Below are positions 1-6,317 of a stretch of 20,850 nt of DNA, piece by piece. Numbering within the stretch: the first letter of the stretch is position 1; every line of letters begins with the position of its first letter. The position numbers and the translations under genes were made by a program. The notes under the pieces are model-generated. The model was not told the DNA's origin. It did not search any database and worked only from the letters and a program-made list of their open reading frames with translations. The stretch spans positions 1 through 20,850 of the forward strand of contig CAZZKE010000055.1 in assembly GCA_964655005.1 (NCBI GenBank), given 5' to 3'. Source of the stretch: CAZZKE01 sp964655005 (lineage in GTDB: Bacteria > Pseudomonadota > Alphaproteobacteria > Rhodospirillales > JABHCV01).

Positions 1-46
1 CAACGGTTTTCGAGACCGCCCCGTTCGACCACTCCGGCACCTCTCC
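1..46 (-). tRNA. tRNA-Ser(CGA), partial (5' part only)
   Basis: Read on the minus strand from 46 down to 1, the sequence begins GGAGAGG (acceptor arm), then TG, then a serine-type D arm (CCGGAGTGGTCGAACGG), then an anticodon arm with a 7-base loop CTCGAAA. The anticodon CGA lies at 12-10 and would read UCG serine codons. The 5-bp anticodon stem (19-15 with 7-3) includes one G-T pair. The window ends inside the molecule, so the long variable arm, T arm and 3' acceptor strand typical of tRNA-Ser are outside. The gene is divergent from rplU. An AT-rich TTAAATAA at about 87-94 on the minus strand could be part of its promoter, but I see no convincing -35 partner. Confidence 0.88.
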
Positions 47-236
47 GCGATGTCGCCGGTCTCGCCGTCGACCATGGTCAGGGGGCGTTATTTAAGCGGT
101 TCGGGGGGCCGTGTCCACAATATTACTCGGCAAACGAGCCGGCCTCCTGTATATCCGTCCGGGAACCGGGCGGGGCCGCCGTAATCGGCGGCGGCGGGGG
201 GCTGTTCCGGCCCCGGCAAAACACCGGCCTTGGCGG
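47..236. other. Intergenic region between tRNA-Ser and rplU promoter
   Basis: No protein gene is supported here. Short open frames exist on both strands but have no ribosome binding site and unnatural composition (runs of Gly, Pro and Arg from GC-rich DNA). The stretch holds a perfect 7-bp GC hairpin, GCCGCCG (175-181) with CGGCGGC (186-192) and a TAAT loop, followed by further G/C-rich self-complementary segments up to about 230. None has an adjoining T-run, so they are not obvious intrinsic terminators. Confidence 0.5.
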
Positions 237-264
237 TTGACAAGCAAGGTTTTCGGGGTATATT
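237..264 (+). promoter_or_regulatory. Predicted sigma70-type promoter of rplU-rpmA
   Basis: A perfect TTGACA -35 hexamer (237-242) is separated by 16 bp from TATATT (259-264), one base away from TATAAT. Transcription would begin near 271, giving an untranslated leader of about 100 nt before the rplU start at 373. It is the best promoter match I noticed in the window and suits highly expressed ribosomal protein genes. Function is inferred from sequence only. Confidence 0.75.
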
Positions 265-279
265 GCCGCCTCCCTTGCA

Positions 280-312
280 TGGCCCCGCGAAATACCGCGA
301 TGGGCCATTTTT
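280..312 (+). terminator. Terminator-like hairpin in the rplU leader
   Basis: TGGCCC (280-285) pairs with GGGCCA (302-307). The stem continues with CGCG (286-289) and CGCG (296-299), leaving a 6-nt loop and a 2-nt bulge, so there are 10 pairs. It is followed directly by five T residues (308-312). It lies about 10-40 nt downstream of the predicted transcription start and upstream of rplU, so it could act as a transcription attenuator. The T-run is short, so it may be only leader structure. Confidence 0.5.
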
Positions 313-329
313 GGACATTAATTATTTTT

Positions 330-354
330 GAGGGCCCTGTCTATCAGGGGCCTC
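330..354 (+). promoter_or_regulatory. Second leader hairpin just upstream of rplU
   Basis: GAGG (330-333) pairs with CCTC (351-354). After one G-G mismatch, CCCTG (335-339) pairs with CAGGG (345-349), giving nine pairs around a 5-nt loop. The hairpin ends 18 nt before the rplU ATG. GGCCCC of the upstream hairpin (281-286) is also complementary to GGGGCC here (347-352), so an alternative long-range fold is possible. It may be a ribosomal-protein autoregulatory leader, but no ligand is shown by the sequence. Confidence 0.4.
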
Positions 355-372
355 GGCTTGAATGGATTAGCC

Positions 373-873
373 ATGTTTGCAGTTATCAAAACCGGCGGAA
401 AACAGTATAAAGTCGCCGAAAACGATGTCATCTCCGTCGAAAAACTTGTCGCCGAAGCGGGCGCCACGGTAGAGTTGGGCGATGTGCTGATGATCGGCGA
501 GGCCGGCCAGGCGCCGAAGATCGCGTCGGCCGATCTGGACAAGGCGACGGTTTTCGCCGAAGTACTGGAGCAGACCCGTGGCGACAAGATCATCATTTTC
601 AAGAAAAAGCGCCGCCAGAATTATCGCCGCAAGGCCGGCCACCGCCAGGACCTGACGGTCTTGCGCATTACCGGCATCAGCGCCACCGGCGCCAAACCGA
701 AGGCCGCCGCAAAAAAGAAGGCCACGCCGAAACAGGACGCCCCCAAGACCGAGGCCAAGACCGGGGAAACAACGGCGAAAAAAGCCACCCCGAAAAAGGC
801 CGCCGCCAAAGTTGATGTCAAGCCCGAGCCCAAGGCGGAGGCCAAGGCCGAAGCCAAAGCGACCAAGGAGTAA
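373..873 (+). CDS. rplU: 50S ribosomal protein L21 with long Lys/Ala-rich C-terminal tail
   Basis: Structural protein of the large ribosomal subunit that binds 23S rRNA. The start at 373 gives the standard L21 N terminus MFAVIKTGGKQYKV; an in-frame upstream ATG at 328 would add 15 unrelated residues and fall in the leader hairpin. Residues 1 to about 103 form the L21 core, including the basic patch KKKRRQNYRRKAGHRQ (about 77-92). Residues from about 106 to 166 are a low-complexity tail of Lys, Ala, Pro, Glu and Thr, making the protein 166 residues against about 103 for the E. coli protein. C-terminal extensions of this kind are known in alphaproteobacterial L21. No strong Shine-Dalgarno precedes the start. 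It is first in the operon with rpmA, 5 bp away. Confidence 0.95.
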   Translation: MFAVIKTGGKQYKVAENDVISVEKLVAEAGATVELGDVLMIGEAGQAPKIASADLDKATVFAEVLEQTRGDKIIIFKKKRRQNYRRKAGHRQDLTVLRITGISATGAKPKAAAKKKATPKQDAPKTEAKTGETTAKKATPKKAAAKVDVKPEPKAEAKAEAKATKE

Positions 874-878
874 ACCAG

Positions 879-1139
879 ATGGCCCATAAAAAAGCAGGGG
901 GTAGTTCCCGCAACGGTCGCGATACCGCCGGTCGCCGGCTTGGTGTCAAGAAATTCGGCGGCGAGGCCGTCATTCCCGGCAATATCATCATTCGCCAGCG
1001 CGGCACCAAATGGCGCCCCGGCGAAAATGTCGGCATCGGCAAGGATCACACCATCTATGCCGTGGTCGAGGGCCGCGTGAAGTTTCACCGCAAGGCCGCC
1101 GGTCGCGTCTATGTCGCCGTGGAGCCGGTCGCCCCTTAA
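879..1139 (+). CDS. rpmA: 50S ribosomal protein L27
   Basis: L27 lies near the peptidyl-transferase centre of the large subunit and helps tRNA placement. The 86-residue product starts MAHKKAGGSSRNGRD and carries the conserved GVKKFGGE and IIRQRGTKW segments, so it is full length. The N terminus is the direct form, without the cleaved extension seen in Firmicutes. A strong ribosome binding site AAGGAG (865-870) lies inside the end of rplU, 8 nt before the ATG, consistent with cotranscription. The gene is followed by a terminator-like structure at 1177-1208. Confidence 0.97.
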   Translation: MAHKKAGGSSRNGRDTAGRRLGVKKFGGEAVIPGNIIIRQRGTKWRPGENVGIGKDHTIYAVVEGRVKFHRKAAGRVYVAVEPVAP

Positions 1140-1148
1140 TTCAAGCGC

Positions 1149-1188
1149 GGCCATTCGCCAGAGACAAATTCAAGAAAGGGGAATGGCC
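1149..1188 (+). promoter_or_regulatory. Potential antiterminator stem between rpmA and obgE
   Basis: GGCCATTC (1149-1156) is perfectly complementary to GAATGGCC (1181-1188). With G1157 bulged, CC (1158-1159) can also pair with GG (1179-1180), giving about ten pairs with a 19-nt loop. The 3' arm covers most of the 5' arm of the terminator at 1177-1200, so the two stems cannot form together. This is the usual layout of an attenuator, but no regulator is visible. Confidence 0.45.
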
Positions 1189-1208
1189 AGCCGTTCCTCT
1201 TTTTTTTT
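1177..1208 (+). terminator. Intrinsic terminator between rpmA and obgE
   Basis: AGGGGAATGG (1177-1186) pairs with CCGTTCCTCT (1191-1200) across a 4-nt loop: ten pairs, two of them G-T. It is followed at once by eight T residues (1201-1208). This is the clearest intrinsic terminator in the window. It sits 10 nt before the obgE start, so obgE expression must depend on readthrough, on relief by the competing stem, or on a promoter I cannot identify. Confidence 0.7.
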
Positions 1209-1218
1209 ATGGTCCGAT

Positions 1219-2250
1219 ATGAAATTTCTCGACGAGGCGAAAATCTACATTAAAAGCGGTGACGGCGGCGATGGCTGCGTCGGCTTTCGGCGGGAAAAAA
1301 ACATCCCCCACGGCGGCCCCGACGGCGGCAACGGCGGGCGCGGCGGCGACATTATCGTCGAATGCGTCAACGGTCTCAATACGCTGATCGATTTCCGTTA
1401 TCGGCAGCATTTCAAGGCGCCGCGCGGGACCCACGGCATGGGCAGCAATCGTGACGGCCCCAAGGGCAAGAGCATTATTATCAAGGTGCCGCTCGGAACC
1501 CAGATCCTGGATGATGAAAAGGACCAGGTCGTCGTCGATTTTACCGAGGTCGGCCAAAGCCACGTTTTGGCTCGCGGCGGCGACGGCGGTCGCGGCAATG
1601 CCGCATTCAAGACCTCGACCAACCAGGCTCCCAGGCGCTACGACCCCGGCTGGCCGGGCCAGGAACGCTGGATATGGCTGCGCCTGAAACTGATCGCCGA
1701 CGCCGGATTGATCGGTCTGCCCAACGCCGGCAAGTCGACCTTTCTGGCCGCCGTCAGCCGGGCCAGGCCGAAAATCGCCGACTATCCGTTCACCACCCTG
1801 CATCCCAACCTGGGCGTGGTCGGCGTCGATGAACAGGAATTCGTGATCGCCGATATTCCGGGCCTGATAGAAGGGGCGCACGAGGGCGCCGGCCTGGGCG
1901 TCAGGTTCCTGGGCCATGTCGAACGCTGCGGCGTGCTGCTGCATCTGATCGATGGCACGGCGGCGGATGTGGTGGCCTCGTACCGGACCATTTGCGGCGA
2001 ACTTGCGGCCTATGGCGGCGGTCTCGCCCAAAAGCCGGAAATCGTCGCGCTTAACAAATGCGATGCCCTGACCGATGATGACATCGGGGCCAAATTAGCG
2101 GCCCTGGAAAAAGCCGCCAAGGCCCGGGTCTACCGGTTGTCGGGGATATCCGGGTCCGGCGTCGAATCGGTATTACGGGCGATCAACGCCGTCATTCGCC
2201 GGCAACGGGGCGACGACGACGAACCCGAACGCCCGGTGTTCCGGCCATGA
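1219..2250 (+). CDS. obgE: GTPase Obg/CgtA, ribosome assembly factor
   Basis: Essential GTPase that binds the 50S subunit late in assembly and links growth to cell-cycle and stress control. The start MKFLDEAKIYIKSGDGGDGC is the typical Obg N terminus. Residues 1 to about 158 form the glycine-rich Obg domain (GGPDGGNGGRGG). The G domain follows with G1 GLPNAGKS (166-173), the PFTTLHPNLG switch, G3 DIPG (212-215) and G4 NKCD (279-282). At 343 residues it lacks the long acidic tail of E. coli Obg, as usual in alphaproteobacteria. There is no clear Shine-Dalgarno before 1219. An in-frame ATG at 1183 has GGGG almost touching it and would translate the terminator hairpin, so I prefer 1219. It overlaps proB by 4 bp. 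Confidence 0.95.
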   Translation: MKFLDEAKIYIKSGDGGDGCVGFRREKNIPHGGPDGGNGGRGGDIIVECVNGLNTLIDFRYRQHFKAPRGTHGMGSNRDGPKGKSIIIKVPLGTQILDDEKDQVVVDFTEVGQSHVLARGGDGGRGNAAFKTSTNQAPRRYDPGWPGQERWIWLRLKLIADAGLIGLPNAGKSTFLAAVSRARPKIADYPFTTLHPNLGVVGVDEQEFVIADIPGLIEGAHEGAGLGVRFLGHVERCGVLLHLIDGTAADVVASYRTICGELAAYGGGLAQKPEIVALNKCDALTDDDIGAKLAALEKAAKARVYRLSGISGSGVESVLRAINAVIRRQRGDDDEPERPVFRP

Positions 2251-3377
2251 GCCCGCACCGGCATACCACCGATCTGGCTCAGGCCAAGCGTATCGTCATC
2301 AAAATTGGTTCGGCCCTGCTGGTCGATGGGGACAGCGGCGCCATTCACCGCCGCTGGCTGGCGGCGCTGGCCGAGGATGTCTCGGCCCTGCGGACCCGGG
2401 GTCAGCAGGTGATTATCGTATCTTCCGGCGCCATCGCCATCGGCCGCCGCCATCTTGGGTTCGCCGATGGTAATCTGCGGCTGCAGGAAAGCCAGGCCGC
2501 CGCCGCCACCGGCATGATGCGACTGGCCCACGCCTATCAGGAGGAACTGGCGCGGTTCGACCTGACCGTCGCCCAGGTGCTGTTGACGCTGGACGACAGT
2601 GAAAACCGGCGGCGTTACCTGAATGCCCGCAGCACGCTGGAAACCCTGCTGCGGCTGGGCGCGGTGCCGCTGATCAACGAAAACGACACGGTCGCCACCG
2701 ACGAAATCCGCCTGGGCGACAACGACCGCCTGGGGGCGCGGGTCGCCGCCATGATCTCGGCCGACACATTGATCCTGCTGTCCGACGTGAATGGCCTGTA
2801 TTCCGCCGACCCGCGTCTCGACCGAAATGCCGAGATCATCCCCGTGGTAAAGCATATAACGCCGGAAATCGAAGCCATGGCCGGCCCGGCCGGCAGCCGG
2901 GTCGGCACCGGCGGCATGGTGACCAAACTGGCGGCGGCGAAAATCGCCACCGGGGCCGGCTGCCGCATGGTTATCGCCGATGGCCGCGAACCGCATCCGG
3001 TGCGGCGCATAGGGGCCGGCGAGACCGTCACCTGGTTCCTGCCCCAGGCCTCGCCGCGCACCGCCCGCAAGCACTGGATCGCCGGCACGTTGAACATATC
3101 GGGGGCGCTGGTCATCGATGCCGGGGCCTTAACGGCGCTGCGAAACGGCAACAGCCTGTTGCCGGCCGGCGTCATCGAGGTAACCGGTGATTTTGAAAAA
3201 GGCGACGCGGTGGCGGTCAAGGGCGGCGATGGGCGGGAAGTGGGGCGCGGCCTGGTCGCTTATTGCGCCGCCGATGCACGCCTGCTGATGGGACACAAAA
3301 GCAGTGAAATCGACGGCCTTCTGGGATACCGTGGGCGGGACGAGTTGATTCACAGGGACGATCTGGTGCTGTCATGA
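2247..3377 (+). CDS. proB: Glutamate 5-kinase with PUA domain
   Basis: Catalyses ATP-dependent phosphorylation of glutamate to glutamyl 5-phosphate, the first committed and proline-inhibited step of proline synthesis. The 376-residue product has an amino-acid kinase domain with KIGSALL (19-25), SSGAIAIG (59-66), the substrate loop NEND (144-147), SDVNGLY (179-185) and GTGGMVTK (220-227). A PUA domain follows at about 275-350. The ATG overlaps the obgE stop (ATGA), and the TGA overlaps the proA start in the same way, so translational coupling is likely. Length and motifs match full-length enzymes; nothing is missing. Confidence 0.96.
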   Translation: MSPHRHTTDLAQAKRIVIKIGSALLVDGDSGAIHRRWLAALAEDVSALRTRGQQVIIVSSGAIAIGRRHLGFADGNLRLQESQAAAATGMMRLAHAYQEELARFDLTVAQVLLTLDDSENRRRYLNARSTLETLLRLGAVPLINENDTVATDEIRLGDNDRLGARVAAMISADTLILLSDVNGLYSADPRLDRNAEIIPVVKHITPEIEAMAGPAGSRVGTGGMVTKLAAAKIATGAGCRMVIADGREPHPVRRIGAGETVTWFLPQASPRTARKHWIAGTLNISGALVIDAGALTALRNGNSLLPAGVIEVTGDFEKGDAVAVKGGDGREVGRGLVAYCAADARLLMGHKSSEIDGLLGYRGRDELIHRDDLVLS

Positions 3378-4663
3378 ACGATGCCGCTGAAAATATCGAG
3401 ATCGAAACCGATATTCCCGCCATGGTGCGGGAAATGGGAAAAGCCGCCCGGGCGGCGGCGGCCGACCTGGCGATGGCGTTGAGCGAGGCGAAAGACGCGG
3501 CGTTGCGGCAGGCCGCAAGCACCATCCGTACCCGGAAGGCCGAAATCCTCGCCGCCAACGCCCGGGACATGGCGGCGGGCCGCGACAAGGGCCTGACCCC
3601 GGCCATGCTGGACCGTCTGGAACTGAACGGCGAGCGCATTGAAGGGATGGCCGTGGGGCTAGAATCCATCGCCGCGCTGGATGATCCGGTCGGTCGTGTG
3701 ATGGCCGGTTGGGACCGCCCCAACGGCCTGCATATTGATCGCGTTTGCACGCCGCTGGGCGTAATCGGGGTGATTTACGAATCCCGGCCCAACGTCACCG
3801 CCGACGCCGGGTCGCTGTGCCTGAAGGCCGGCAACGCGGTGATTCTGCGCGGCGGTTCGGAAAGTTTTCATTCTTCCCGCGCCATCATGGATTGCCTGGC
3901 CGACGGCCTGGCGGCGGCGGATTTGCCGGCGGCGGCTATCCAGTTGATTCCGACCACCGACCGGGCCGCCGTCGGCGAATTGCTGCGGCTGACCGATTAT
4001 ATCGACGTGATCGTGCCGCGCGGCGGCAAATCGCTGATCGAACGGGTTACGGCGGAAAGCCGGATTCCCATGTTCAAGCATCTGGAAGGGCTGTGCCACA
4101 CTTATATAGACGCCGCCGCCGATCCAGAAATGGCGCGAAAAGTGGCTTTTAACGCGAAAATGCGCCGGACCGGGGTCTGCGGTTCGACCGAAACCCTGCT
4201 GATCGCGCGGTCCGTGGCCGACCGGGTGCTGCCCGGCATAGTCGACGACCTGACCGCCGCCGGATGCGAAGTGCGCGGCGACGCTTCGGCCCAGGCCCTG
4301 GATACCCGCATCGTTCCGGCCACCGCCGCCGACTGGGACACCGAATATCTCGATTCGATCATTTCCGTAGCCGTCGTCGGGGATGTCGACGAGGCTATTG
4401 CATTTATCGACAAGCATGGATCGCAACATACCGACGCCATCATCAGCGAGGATTCGGCGGCGATAACGGCCTTCCTCAACCGGGTCGATAGCGCCATCGT
4501 CATGGTCAACGCCTCGACCCAGTACGCCGACGGCGGCGAATTCGGCATGGGCGCGGAAATCGGTATTTCCACCGGCAAGCTGCATGCCCGCGGGCCGGTC
4601 GGGGTCGAACAGCTGACCAGCTTCAAATATCAGGTCCGCGGGACCGGTCATTGTCGACCGTAA
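3374..4663 (+). CDS. proA: Glutamate-5-semialdehyde dehydrogenase (gamma-glutamyl phosphate reductase)
   Basis: Uses NADPH to reduce glutamyl 5-phosphate to glutamate 5-semialdehyde, the second step of proline synthesis; ProA works with ProB because the intermediate is unstable. The 429-residue protein has the aldehyde-dehydrogenase-like fold. YESRPNVTADAGSLCLKAGNA, the cofactor-proximal GGSESFHSS and the catalytic cysteine in RRTGVCGSTE (Cys269) are visible. The ending GGEFGMGAEIGISTGKLHARGPVGVEQLTSFKY is the standard ProA C-terminal signature. Its start overlaps proB by 4 bp, and its end overlaps nadD by 13 bp if nadD begins at the TTG at 4651. Confidence 0.96.
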   Translation: MNDAAENIEIETDIPAMVREMGKAARAAAADLAMALSEAKDAALRQAASTIRTRKAEILAANARDMAAGRDKGLTPAMLDRLELNGERIEGMAVGLESIAALDDPVGRVMAGWDRPNGLHIDRVCTPLGVIGVIYESRPNVTADAGSLCLKAGNAVILRGGSESFHSSRAIMDCLADGLAAADLPAAAIQLIPTTDRAAVGELLRLTDYIDVIVPRGGKSLIERVTAESRIPMFKHLEGLCHTYIDAAADPEMARKVAFNAKMRRTGVCGSTETLLIARSVADRVLPGIVDDLTAAGCEVRGDASAQALDTRIVPATAADWDTEYLDSIISVAVVGDVDEAIAFIDKHGSQHTDAIISEDSAAITAFLNRVDSAIVMVNASTQYADGGEFGMGAEIGISTGKLHARGPVGVEQLTSFKYQVRGTGHCRP

Positions 4664-5238
4664 AGGGCGAACGGATAGGACTGCTCGGCGGATCGTTCAA
4701 TCCGGCCCATGAGGGTCATTTGCATATCAGCAGACTGGCGCTGGCGCGGCTGCGTCTGGACCGGGTCTGGTGGCTGGTAAGCCCGCAAAATCCCCTGAAA
4801 TCGGCGGCTGGCATGGCGGCGCTGGCGGACCGGCTGGCCGGGGCCCGGGCGATGGCGGCGGCGGTGCCGCAAATTTCCGTCAGCGACATGGAACTGGAAC
4901 TCGGCACCCGCTACAGCGCCGATACGGTCGGCGCCCTCAGGCGGCGTCGCCCGGATGTGAAATTTGTCTGGATAATGGGGGCGGACCTGCTGCGGGAAGT
5001 CCACCGCTGGAAAAAATGGCGATCCCTGTTTCGCGGTATACCCATTGCGATTTTCGCTCGCCCACCCTATCCTTTACAGGCGTTGTCTTCACCGGCGGCG
5101 CGGCGGTTCGCGGCGGCGCGGATCAAGGCATATCGTGCAAGTACACTGGCCGACAGGCGGCCCCCGGCATGGGCTTATCTAAGGACCCGGCGGCATTGGC
5201 AGTCGGCGACCAAAATAAGGGCCGACCGGGACGAATAA
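4651..5238 (+). CDS. nadD: Nicotinate-mononucleotide adenylyltransferase
   Basis: Joins nicotinate mononucleotide and ATP to give deamido-NAD, shared by de novo and salvage NAD synthesis. The 195-residue product contains the nucleotidyltransferase signature GGSFNPAHEGH (13-23) and the C-terminal SATKIR (185-190), matching the (S/T)xxxR ATP-binding motif. The start appears to be TTG at 4651: no ATG or GTG lies between the upstream proA coding sequence and the signature, and the residue count fits. No clear Shine-Dalgarno is seen, so translation may be coupled to proA, which it overlaps by 13 bp. In many proteobacteria nadD is followed by rsfS and rlmH, as here. Confidence 0.93.
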   Translation: MSTVKGERIGLLGGSFNPAHEGHLHISRLALARLRLDRVWWLVSPQNPLKSAAGMAALADRLAGARAMAAAVPQISVSDMELELGTRYSADTVGALRRRRPDVKFVWIMGADLLREVHRWKKWRSLFRGIPIAIFARPPYPLQALSSPAARRFAAARIKAYRASTLADRRPPAWAYLRTRRHWQSATKIRADRDE

Positions 5239-5252
5239 TAAAGGAGTAGACC

Positions 5253-5630
5253 ATAGCGCGTTCGAGACAGAAGCCACCGGCGCCGGCGGAATTGCTGCAA
5301 CTGGTGGAAACTTCGTTGGATGATGACAAGGCAGGAAGTGTCGTCATCATCGACCTGGCGGGTAAATCCAGCCTGACCGACTACATGGTCATCGCCAGCG
5401 GTACGTCGCAGCGCCACGTTGGCGCCATGGCGGGTAATCTTCGGGATAAAATCAAGCAAAACGGCGTCAAGGGCATCTCCATCGAAGGTGATGGCCAGTG
5501 TGACTGGGTGCTGATTGACGCCGGTGACGTGATCGTCCATCTGTTCCGGCCCGAAGTTCGTGAATTCTACAACCTGGAGAAAATGTGGGGCGTGCCGGTT
5601 CCCGGGGCGAGCGAAGGTTTGAGCGCCTGA
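5253..5630 (+). CDS. rsfS: Ribosomal silencing factor RsfS, with apparent ATA start
   Basis: RsfS (formerly YbeB/Iojap) binds L14 and blocks 30S-50S joining in starved cells. Homology is clear from LLQLVETSLDDDKAGSVVIIDLAGKSSLTDYMVIASGTSQRHV and the YNLEKMW ending. A strong AAGGAG (5241-5246) lies 6 nt before ATA (5253-5255), which is in frame and gives a 125-residue protein starting (M)ARSRQKPPAPAELLQ. An in-frame TAG at 5247-5249 rules out anything further upstream. The nearest conventional in-frame start is TTG at 5292, giving 112 residues, with only GGCGGA before it. Either the gene uses a rare ATA initiation codon, or this assembly has one substituted base in an ATG, or TTG is used. It lies between nadD and rlmH. 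Confidence 0.9.
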   Translation: MARSRQKPPAPAELLQLVETSLDDDKAGSVVIIDLAGKSSLTDYMVIASGTSQRHVGAMAGNLRDKIKQNGVKGISIEGDGQCDWVLIDAGDVIVHLFRPEVREFYNLEKMWGVPVPGASEGLSA

Positions 5631-5640
5631 AAGAGGGACC

Positions 5641-6105
5641 ATGCGAATACTGATCGTTGCGGTGGGCCGCGCCAGGGCCGGCCCGGAACGGGCGCTGTTC
5701 GAACATTATATGGCTCGCGTCACCGGGCCGTTTTCATTGGAATTGAAGGAAGTAGAGGAAAAACGGACCCTGCCGGCGGCCGAGTTAAAGCGCCGTGAAG
5801 GCGATCTTCTGCTGGCCCAGGTTCCCGGCGGCGCCGTGATCGTCGCCATGGACGAACGAGGCAAATCCATGTCCAGCGCGGCCTTCGCCGAACGGCTTGG
5901 TTTCTGGCGCGATGACGGCGTTCGCGACGTGGCGCTGCTGATCGGCGGCCCGGACGGACTCGACCGGCGGGTGCGCGACAGGGCCGGGATGGTGCTGTCG
6001 TTCGGCGCGGCGACCTGGCCTCATATGCTGGTCCGCGGCATGGTCGCGGAACAGGTCTATCGCGCCGGCAGCATTGTCACCGGTCACCCGTATCACCGGG
6101 GGTAA
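5641..6105 (+). CDS. rlmH: 23S rRNA pseudouridine(1915) N3-methyltransferase
   Basis: SPOUT-class methyltransferase that uses S-adenosylmethionine to methylate pseudouridine 1915 of helix 69 in assembled 70S ribosomes. The 154-residue protein has the expected length, the SAM-binding knot segment LLIGGPDGL and the conserved C terminus WPHMLVRGMVAEQVYRAGSIVTGHPYHRG. A GAGGG (5633-5637) precedes the ATG by 3 nt, 10 bp after the rsfS stop. The last three codons and stop lie inside the 55-bp sequence that is repeated on the far side of the assembly gap. Confidence 0.95.
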   Translation: MRILIVAVGRARAGPERALFEHYMARVTGPFSLELKEVEEKRTLPAAELKRREGDLLLAQVPGGAVIVAMDERGKSMSSAAFAERLGFWRDDGVRDVALLIGGPDGLDRRVRDRAGMVLSFGAATWPHMLVRGMVAEQVYRAGSIVTGHPYHRG

Positions 6106-6150
6106 CAATGTATAAAGTTCTCCGGAGATAGTGTAATACCAGGGGGTGCC
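6096..6150 (+). repeat. 55-bp sequence at left edge of gap, identical to 6251-6305
   Basis: All 55 bases match 6251-6305 exactly. The copy begins inside rlmH (its last codons and stop) and ends at the first N. It contains the 10-bp palindrome TCTCCGGAGA. Equal length, perfect identity and position at both gap edges suggest one genomic locus represented at two contig ends, rather than a biological duplication. Confidence 0.9.
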
Positions 6151-6250
6151 NNNNNNNNNNNNNNNNNNNNNNNNNNNNNNNNNNNNNNNNNNNNNNNNNN
6201 NNNNNNNNNNNNNNNNNNNNNNNNNNNNNNNNNNNNNNNNNNNNNNNNNN
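6151..6250. other. Assembly gap (100 N)
   Basis: Exactly 100 N residues, the conventional size for a gap of unknown length. The flanks share an identical 55-mer. If the contig ends simply overlap, the true rlmH-gpmI spacing is about 57 bp and no sequence is missing. If the 55-mer is a real repeat, a tandem array or an inserted element could be hidden here. Confidence 0.97.
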
Positions 6251-6305
6251 CCGGGGGTAACAATGTATAAAGTTCTCCGGAGATAGTGTAATACCAGGGG
6301 GTGCC
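6251..6305 (+). repeat. 55-bp sequence at right edge of gap, identical to 6096-6150
   Basis: This is an exact direct copy of the sequence left of the gap, including the bases CCGGGGGTAA that encode the last rlmH codons and stop on the left side. Finding rlmH coding bases here, next to gpmI, supports a contig overlap. TTCTCC (6273-6278) is complementary to GGAGAA (6307-6312) in the likely gpmI ribosome binding site, so weak sequestration is conceivable. Confidence 0.9.
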
Positions 6306-6317
6306 GGGAGAATCTCT

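Noticed and set aside
111..410. Plus-strand open frame of 99 codons across the rplU promoter and leader
   Set aside because: It runs through the promoter, both leader hairpins and the rplU start, with GC-driven composition and no ribosome binding site.
1183..1218. Upstream in-frame ATG for obgE (1183)
   Set aside because: It would add 12 residues encoded by the terminator hairpin and T-run, absent from typical Obg N termini, and the GGGG before it is too close to serve as a normal binding site.
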